The translations under genes and the position numbers were made by a program. From Gordonia bronchialis DSM 43247 (GTDB lineage Bacteria > Actinomycetota > Actinomycetes > Mycobacteriales > Mycobacteriaceae): a stretch of 64,000 bases of DNA. The notes beneath the pieces were generated by a model. It did not search any database and had not been told where the DNA came from. It worked only from the letters and a program-made list of their open reading frames with translations. This document shows positions 59,061-64,000 of the stretch, in pieces (the stretch's first letter is position 1; every line of letters begins with the position of its first letter). The stretch covers positions 992,001 to 1,056,000 of the forward strand of contig NC_013441.1 in assembly GCF_000024785.1 (NCBI RefSeq), in the 5' to 3' direction.

Positions 59061-60301
59061 GCTCCGACGCCGGACGGGTAGAACGGCACGTAGGTGGGTC
59101 GGCGTACGTAATTGCCTTCTGCCCAGCGGATTCCGGCGACATCGACCGCGAAGTCCGGGTACCGGGACAGTAGTTCGGTGAGCGTGACGCGCGCCGCGAG
59201 GCGGGCTGCCGCGGCGCCGAGGCAGTGGTGGGCGCCGTGGCTGAACGTCAGGATGTTGCGGGGTCGCCGCCCGACGTCGAGGTGCTCGGCGTCGGGGCCG
59301 AAGGCCTGCGGATCGCGGTTGGCCGCCGCGTAACAGAGCAGCACCTTGCGGGCCGCCGGGATGGTCACCGGGCCGTCGGCGCCGGCGAGCGTCACCGCCC
59401 GCGTGGTCGTCCGCGCGAGGTTCTGCACCGGCGAGGTGAGGCGCAGGAATTCGTCGACGGCGTCGCCGATCAGCGCCGGGTCGTCGAGTAGCCGGGCCCG
59501 CTGATCCGGGTATCGGTGCAGCAATTCGATGCTGCCGCCGAGCATTCCGGTGGTGGTGTCGTTGCCGCCGGCGACCATCGTGAAGGTGAATGCCAGCACC
59601 GAGAGCACCCCGGCGTCCTCGTCGGCGATCCCGGCGGCCACGAGATGGGACACGGTGTCGTCGGCGGGATGATCGCGGCGGTACTCGATCAGCCGGCCGA
59701 AGTAGCCCAGCATGTCCAAGGTCGCCGGACCCGCGTCGGGCGAATCGGGAGAGGCACCGACGATCGCATCGGTCCATCCGTCGAACTGTGCCCGGTCCGA
59801 CTCGGGCACACCGAGATAGTGGGCCACCACCATGCTCGGCAGCGGTTTGAACAATTCGCCGACGATGTCGGCGGGCCCGTCGGATGCCCCGTCGATGCGA
59901 TCGAGGCGTTCGCGGACGAAGTCGCGGATCTGCGGTTCGAGTGCGGAGACCTGCCGCGGGGTGAACCCCCGGGCGACGAGGCGGCGGAACGCGGTGTGGG
60001 CCGGCGGATCGGTCATCACCATCGGCGGGTTGTCGGTCATGCCGATCGCGGCGAGTTCACCGTAGGTGACGGTGAGGCCGTCCGCGGAGGAGAAGGTCGA
60101 CGGGTCCGACGCGGCCGCGAGCACGTCGGCATGCCGGGTCAGGACCCAGTACTCGCCCGGGTCCGACGCCGACGCCGCCCCGGTGGCAACGCGGTGCACC
60201 GGTGCGGCAGATCGCAGGCGGGCGTACATACCGAAGGGGTTCGCCCACGTCGCGCCGGATCGGAGGGTGAATACCGGGGCGTGAGACGTTGTCGACGTCA
60301 T
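59057..60301 (-). CDS. cytochrome P450
   Basis: This 414-residue class I bacterial P450 has the I-helix AGGNDTTTG, the ExxR motif in EFLRLTSPVQ and the heme-binding loop FSHGAHHCLG with the Cys ligand at about 360. It hydroxylates an unknown substrate and needs outside redox partners, none of which are adjacent. The ATG at 60301 lies 6 bases after a -10 box and at the edge of an inverted repeat; an upstream ATG (60319) would lie inside that repeat. It shares an operon with a TetR regulator. Confidence 0.93.
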   Translation of the reverse strand: MTSTTSHAPVFTLRSGATWANPFGMYARLRSAAPVHRVATGAASASDPGEYWVLTRHADVLAAASDPSTFSSADGLTVTYGELAAIGMTDNPPMVMTDPPAHTAFRRLVARGFTPRQVSALEPQIRDFVRERLDRIDGASDGPADIVGELFKPLPSMVVAHYLGVPESDRAQFDGWTDAIVGASPDSPDAGPATLDMLGYFGRLIEYRRDHPADDTVSHLVAAGIADEDAGVLSVLAFTFTMVAGGNDTTTGMLGGSIELLHRYPDQRARLLDDPALIGDAVDEFLRLTSPVQNLARTTTRAVTLAGADGPVTIPAARKVLLCYAAANRDPQAFGPDAEHLDVGRRPRNILTFSHGAHHCLGAAAARLAARVTLTELLSRYPDFAVDVAGIRWAEGNYVRRPTYVPFYPSGVGA

Positions 60302-60336
60302 GTGTCCATCGTGAGACACATCGACCAGAGTGTCAA
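60300..60336 (-). promoter_or_regulatory. promoter and operator of the P450-TetR operon
   Basis: On the minus strand TTGACA (60331-60336) and CACGAT (60308-60313) are 17 bases apart. The inverted repeat ATGTGTC (60300-60306) / GACACAT (60315-60321) with an 8-base spacer covers the -10 box and reaches the start codon. A TetR-family repressor bound here would block transcription directly. Confidence 0.6.
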
Positions 60337-60368
60337 CGGCCGTGGATGGGATTTGTGGTGTGGGCCAT

Positions 60369-60374
60369 TAAGGT
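60369..60374 (+). promoter_or_regulatory. -10 box for mshA
   Basis: TAAGGT lies 6 bases before the ATG at 60381; the bases between (GGAGGG) could double as a weak ribosome binding site. Confidence 0.45.
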
Positions 60375-60380
60375 GGAGGG

Positions 60381-61757
60381 ATGACCACCGGCCCGCTCCC
60401 GCGGCGTGTAGCGCTGATCTCCGTGCACACCTCGCCGCTGGCGCAACCGGGCACCGGTGACGCGGGCGGGATGAACGTCTACGTGTGGCAGACGGCCACC
60501 CGGCTGGCCCGGCGCGGGGTAGAGGTGGAGATCTTCACCCGGGCGACGTCGTCGAGCGATGCGCCGCGAGTGGCCGCGGCTCCCCGGGTGACGGTCCGCA
60601 ACGTCGTCGCCGGTCCCTTCGAAGGGCTCGACAAGCGTGATCTGCCCGCGCAGCTGTGCGCGTTCACCGCCGGCGTACTCCGTGCCGAAGCGGCGCAGGA
60701 GCCCGGGTACTACGATCTGATCCACTCGCACTACTGGCTGTCCGGGCAGGTGGGCTGGCTGGCGCGCGACCGGTGGGGTGTGCCGCTGGTGCACACCGCG
60801 CACACCCTGGCCGCGGTGAAGAACGCGTCGCTGGCCGCCGGTGACACCGCCGAGCCGCAGTTGCGCGTCATCGGTGAACAACAGGTGGTCGACGAGGCCG
60901 ATCGCCTCATCGCGAACACCGAAACCGAAGCGAGCGAACTGATCTCGATGTACGGTGCCGACCCCGCCCGCATCGACGTGGTGACCCCGGGCGCCGACCT
61001 GGACTGCTACACCCCCGGCCCGCGGGAGATGGCACGCACCTCGCTGGGGCTCGACCAGAACGAGGCCATCGTGACCTTCGTCGGGCGCATCCAGCCGCTC
61101 AAGGCCCCCGACCTGCTCATCGAGGCGGCGGCCCCACTGATCCGGCGCTCGCGGACCTCGCGTCGGCCGGTGCGCGTCCTCATCGTCGGCGGCCCGTCGG
61201 GTTCCGGGCTCGACCGGCCGACCGCGCTGATCGACCTGGCCCACGACCTCGGGATCGCCGACGCGGTGACCTTTCTCCCACCCCAGGCGCCGGCCCGCCT
61301 GGCCGATGTCTACCGGGCGTCGAATCTTGTTGCGGTGCCGAGTCACTCGGAGAGCTTCGGCCTGGTGGCCATCGAGGCGCAGGCATGCGGCACCCCGGTG
61401 CTGGCTGCCGACGTCGGCGGGTTGTCGGTGGCCGTCGCCGGGGGCCGGACCGGCGTGCTCGTCGGCTCCCATGCGGTGGGGGACTGGACCAACGCGCTGG
61501 AAAAGGCACTGGCACAACCAGATCGGCTGGCCGAGATGGGCCGCAACGCGCGCGTTCATGCCGAACAGTTCTCCTGGGACCACACCGTCGACGCCATGCT
61601 GTCGAGCTATTCGCGTGCGATGCAGTCGTTCGCGGCGCGCAATCCCGATGCGGCACAGTCGGTTGCGGCGCAGAACGTGACCGGCTCGTCGTCGCGGACG
61701 CGGCGGCCGTGGCGTCGTCGGCGCAGCACCTTGTTGCCCATGACCGGACGGAGTTGA
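60381..61757 (+). CDS. mshA: D-inositol-3-phosphate glycosyltransferase MshA
   Basis: MshA joins GlcNAc from UDP-GlcNAc to inositol 3-phosphate, the first step to mycothiol, the main thiol of these bacteria. The 458-residue GT4 enzyme has [20 protein letters not shown] at the N-terminus, [28 protein letters not shown] and the E-x7-E region [20 protein letters not shown]. The last 35 or so residues are a basic tail. The order mshA-YbjN gene matches Rv0486-Rv0487. Confidence 0.96.
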   Translation: MTTGPLPRRVALISVHTSPLAQPGTGDAGGMNVYVWQTATRLARRGVEVEIFTRATSSSDAPRVAAAPRVTVRNVVAGPFEGLDKRDLPAQLCAFTAGVLRAEAAQEPGYYDLIHSHYWLSGQVGWLARDRWGVPLVHTAHTLAAVKNASLAAGDTAEPQLRVIGEQQVVDEADRLIANTETEASELISMYGADPARIDVVTPGADLDCYTPGPREMARTSLGLDQNEAIVTFVGRIQPLKAPDLLIEAAAPLIRRSRTSRRPVRVLIVGGPSGSGLDRPTALIDLAHDLGIADAVTFLPPQAPARLADVYRASNLVAVPSHSESFGLVAIEAQACGTPVLAADVGGLSVAVAGGRTGVLVGSHAVGDWTNALEKALAQPDRLAEMGRNARVHAEQFSWDHTVDAMLSSYSRAMQSFAARNPDAAQSVAAQNVTGSSSRTRRPWRRRRSTLLPMTGRS

Positions 61758-61761
61758 ACTC

Positions 61762-62352
61762 GTGTCTCATACCGACGTCATCGAACTGCTCGAGAAAACG
61801 CTGACCGCGCGGGAAATCGAGTTCAGCCGCAAGAGTTCCGGCGGTGCCGAATCCGAGCATCTGGTGCTCGAACTTCCCGGTGAACGCAAACTGAAGACGA
61901 CGGTGCTGCTCACCGCGAGCCGCTACGGCGTGCGGGTCGAGGCGTTTGTGTGTCGCCGCCCCGACGAGGACCACGAAGCCGTCTACCGGTTCCTGCTCAA
62001 ACGCAATCGCAGGCTCTACGGCGTCGCCTACACCATCGACAACACCGGTGACATCTATCTCGTCGGCCGGATCTCGGTCGACGCACTGGATTCCGACGAG
62101 GTCGACCGGGTTCTGGGCCAGGTCCTCGAAGCCGCCGACGGCGATTTCAACACACTGCTCGAGATCGGCTTCCACACGTCCATCCAGCGTGAATGGGCCT
62201 GGCGGGTGTCGCGTGGGGAGTCGCTGCGCAACCTGCTCGCCTTCGAGCGCCTCATCGACAAGGAATCGCTCCCCGAACCCGGCGAGCCCCTTCCGGATCG
62301 GTACATCCCAGGGATCACCGGGGTCGACGAGCCTGGTTCGCCGGACGACTGA
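61762..62352 (+). CDS. YbjN domain-containing protein (Rv0487-like)
   Basis: The 196-residue protein has a YbjN fold like type III secretion chaperones (VYRFLLKRNRRLYGVAYTID, ISVDALDSDEVDRVLGQVLE). Its function is unknown. GTG 61762 is only 4 bases after the mshA stop, so the two are cotranscribed. A long palindrome follows its stop. Confidence 0.82.
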   Translation: MSHTDVIELLEKTLTAREIEFSRKSSGGAESEHLVLELPGERKLKTTVLLTASRYGVRVEAFVCRRPDEDHEAVYRFLLKRNRRLYGVAYTIDNTGDIYLVGRISVDALDSDEVDRVLGQVLEAADGDFNTLLEIGFHTSIQREWAWRVSRGESLRNLLAFERLIDKESLPEPGEPLPDRYIPGITGVDEPGSPDD

Positions 62353-62363
62353 ACCTAGTCGCG

Positions 62364-62430
62364 TTCTTCCTCCTGCAATGTGTTCGTCCTCCCTCTGCAA
62401 ACGGAGGATGAACACGCTGCAGGAGGAAGA
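62364..62430. repeat. long palindromic element, left copy
   Basis: Arms begin TTCTTCCTCCTGCA (62364) and end TGCAGGAGGAAGA (62430). Inside them GTGTTCGTCCTCC pairs with GGAGGATGAACAC (one G-T pair) around CTCTGCAAAC. The stem is about 28 base pairs long. It closely resembles the element at 63456-63525. Confidence 0.8.
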
Positions 62431-62497
62431 GCCAATCCGGCTCAGACCGGTGGATAAATTCTGAGCGATGGTGCCAGCGCGAGGCATGATCTGCCGT

Positions 62498-63454
62498 ATG
62501 GCCGATTTCGACGCCGACGACCTGGTGTTTCGCGCGGACACACTCTCGTCCGGCCGCACTGATGGCGATTTGCGGCGCGATGTCCGAGACGGAGTGGCAC
62601 AACGTATCTGGCGCGGCGTCTACCTGCCTGCCCGCGACGGCGCGCACGGCTATGAGGCACAGCTCGAGAAGTATCGCGCGACGATCCGGGCGGCCGCACT
62701 CAGCGGTGGGGATATGCGAGTCATCAGTCACGCGTCGGCTCTCGCGGTGCAGCGGATTCCGATGTTGCGTCCAGATCTGTCGAAGGTGCACTTCACCGCG
62801 GAGGGATCGGGCAAGACCACCAAGCGTGCGGTGATTCATCAGGCATCGCTCGACGGCGACGTCATAGAGGTCGACGGACTCTCGGTCACCACTCTGCCGC
62901 GATCGACGTGCGATCACGCCCGGATGGGCACGCTGGAGCAGGCGGTGTGTGTACTCGACGCCGGGATGCATGCGGGTGTGACAGAGGATCAGCTTGCGCA
63001 GCAGATGGCCCGGATGCGTCGTGGTCATCGCATTGCGATCCTGCGGGCCGCGATTCCGCTTGCCGACGGCTTGGCCGAGAGCGTGGGCGAATCATTGAGC
63101 CGTTTGGTCATGGTCCGACACCCATTGATACCCGCGCCTGACCTGCAGGTACAGATCACCATCGACGTCGGTGGTCAACGCAGGCAGGTGCGTGCCGACT
63201 TCGGATGGCGCGACCAGGAGGGTGTGCTGCGCCTCATCGGGGAGTTCGACGGTCGATTCAAGTACCACCGTGCGAATCCGTTCGGTAGGGATCGCCTCCC
63301 CGAAGATGTGATCTACGCCGAGAAGCTGCGGGAGGACGCGATCCGTGACACGGGACCGCACGTCGTCCGATGGACATGGTCTGACACGCAGCGTCCGAAG
63401 GTACTGCACGCCAAGCTGATCGGCGCTTTGGAGGTGGCTGGTCTGATTCGCTGA
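62498..63454 (+). CDS. AbiEi-like N-terminal / DUF559-like nuclease C-terminal protein
   Basis: The 318-residue protein has an N-terminal winged-helix-like start seen in AbiEi-type antitoxin-domain proteins (TDGDLRRDVRDGVAQRIWRG, VYLP). Its C-terminus (RADFGWRDQEG, LIGEFDGRFKY, EKLREDAIRDTGPHVVRWTW) resembles DUF559/Vsr-type PD-(D/E)xK nucleases, with candidate Asp, Glu and Lys in place. No partner toxin gene is adjacent. ATG 62498 is 7 bases after CATGAT; an in-frame ATG at 62468 is less likely. It is bracketed by two related palindromes. Such genes are frequent in Actinobacteria; their role is unproven. Confidence 0.7.
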   Translation: MADFDADDLVFRADTLSSGRTDGDLRRDVRDGVAQRIWRGVYLPARDGAHGYEAQLEKYRATIRAAALSGGDMRVISHASALAVQRIPMLRPDLSKVHFTAEGSGKTTKRAVIHQASLDGDVIEVDGLSVTTLPRSTCDHARMGTLEQAVCVLDAGMHAGVTEDQLAQQMARMRRGHRIAILRAAIPLADGLAESVGESLSRLVMVRHPLIPAPDLQVQITIDVGGQRRQVRADFGWRDQEGVLRLIGEFDGRFKYHRANPFGRDRLPEDVIYAEKLREDAIRDTGPHVVRWTWSDTQRPKVLHAKLIGALEVAGLIR

Positions 63455-63455
63455 C

Positions 63456-63525
63456 GTTCTTCCTCCTGCAACCCGCTCGTCCTCCTGCTGCAAACGGAGG
63501 ACGAACAGGTTGCAGGAGGAAGAAC
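63456..63525. repeat. long palindromic element, right copy
   Basis: Outer arms of 18 bases (63456-63473 and 63508-63525, starting GTTCTTCCTCCTGCAACC) pair perfectly. Inner arms TCGTCCTCC and GGAGGACGA enclose TGCTGCAAAC. It starts one base after the stop of the AbiEi-like gene. Confidence 0.8.
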
Positions 63526-63651
63526 CGGGCGTCGTAGAGTGGTGCTGCTCACAGATGTGCGCACCCGAATCGGACGATGCGGACATGGGTCGATCAGACT
63601 CTGACAATGAGTGTTGTTACGATTGCGGTCACACTCACCAACGGAGGTGCC

Positions 63652-64000
63652 ATGAGTTTCACGAGTCCATTCCCCGACGTCGAGATCCCGAATCTGAGTG
63701 TCTATGACTTCCTGTTCTCCACGATCGAGGAGGCGGACATGGACCGGGTCGCCCTCGTCGACCCGAAGTCGGGCGACGAGACCAGCTACGCGCGGCTGAT
63801 CGGGCAGATCCAGGCCGCTGCCGGAGCGCTGGCCGCACGCGGCATCGCGGTCGGTGACGTGGTGGGCGTTCTCTCGCCCAACATCCCCGCGTTCGCGACG
63901 GTGTTCCACGGCATCCTGCGCGCGGGCGGCACGGCGACGACGATCAACGCGCTGTTCACCGCACCGGAAATCGCCAAGCAACTCACCGACTCCAAGGCGA
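63652..64000 (+). CDS. AMP-dependent acyl-CoA synthetase / 4-coumarate-CoA ligase family, N-terminal part
   Basis: The gene runs off the right edge after 116 codons. The start FPDVEIPNLSVYDFLF and the segments SYARLIGQIQAAAGALAARG, VGVLSPNIPAF and GILRAGGTATTIN are the usual N-terminal features of the ANL superfamily, nearest to 4CL/FadD types. It would activate a carboxylic acid with ATP and CoA. GGAGG lies 6 bases before ATG 63652; TACGAT (63618-63623) is a possible -10 box. Confidence 0.85.
   Translation, partial: MSFTSPFPDVEIPNLSVYDFLFSTIEEADMDRVALVDPKSGDETSYARLIGQIQAAAGALAARGIAVGDVVGVLSPNIPAFATVFHGILRAGGTATTINALFTAPEIAKQLTDSKA

Noticed and set aside
62364..63525. Insertion sequence
   Set aside because: No transposase is present and I see no target-site duplication; the flanking palindromes are reported as a repeat pair instead.
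1..64000. tRNA, rRNA or known riboswitch
   Set aside because: I looked through the gaps between genes and saw no cloverleaf, rRNA segment or recognisable riboswitch core. A covariance-model search could still find a small RNA.

Overview
The window is chromosomal DNA from a high-GC, mycolic-acid-type actinobacterium (order Mycobacteriales/Corynebacteriales). Gordonia or a close relative is my inference. The grounds are the very high GC at third positions, the presence of mshA (mycothiol), CarD, DisA, MhuD, an EccA-type ATPase, MmpL and CydABDC, and gene orders that match Mycobacterium tuberculosis blocks. No rRNA, tRNA, CRISPR array, insertion sequence or phage gene was seen.

Layout. 1-2.8 kb: the end of a CysQ-type phosphatase, a small membrane protein and an orphan EccA-type AAA ATPase. 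3-21.6 kb: a block collinear with M. tuberculosis Rv0803-Rv0812 (purL, an Rv0807-like gene, purF, purM, DUF3073, YgfZ-like, PabC-like). It is interrupted by accessory genes: a GDPD-like protein, an NAD(P)-binding dehydrogenase-like protein, a broken mmpL, a glutamate-cysteine-ligase-like protein, and a tandemly duplicated, frameshifted pair of membrane genes. 21.8-27.9 kb: the cytochrome bd operon cydABDC behind a striking palindromic operator. 28.1-29.6 kb: an aldehyde dehydrogenase with a perfect KstR-type box. 29.7-43.7 kb: a block collinear with Rv3592-Rv3579c (mhuD, hydrolase, mutY, carbonic anhydrase, Rv3587c-like, disA, radA, lpqE, carD, ispD, ispF, cysS, rlmB). 43.7-47.1 kb: pxpA, a carboxylesterase, and an alpha/beta hydrolase that lacks its nucleophile serine. 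47.2-55.2 kb: a polysaccharide locus with a BcsB-like protein, a large membrane protein, a cellulose-synthase-like GT2, a GT-C-like enzyme and a convergent secreted glycosidase. 55.8-58.4 kb: a zinc/manganese ABC importer behind a Zur-like box. 58.5-60.3 kb: a P450/TetR pair. 60.4-62.4 kb: mshA and a YbjN-domain gene (as Rv0486-Rv0487). 62.4-63.5 kb: an AbiEi/DUF559-type gene bracketed by two related long palindromes. 63.6 kb to the end: the start of an acyl-CoA-ligase-family gene.

How it works together. The housekeeping genes cover purine synthesis, isoprenoid precursors (IspD/IspF), redox buffering (mycothiol), alternative respiration (bd oxidase with its CydDC maturation exporter), c-di-AMP synthesis and DNA repair (DisA, RadA, MutY), and metal and heme supply (Znu-type importer, MhuD). 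Many starts lie 6-8 nt after a TANNNT -10 box with no Shine-Dalgarno sequence, so leaderless transcription looks common.

The best leads are: (1) the BcsB/GT2/GT-C/glycosidase locus; (2) an ACTAC-N5-GTAGT operator shared by the cyd operon and the lpqE-like gene; (3) a 21-bp-period inverted repeat family at three intergenic sites; (4) the nuclease-like gene between matched palindromes; and (5) a cluster of gene-breaking lesions confined to 8-15 kb.
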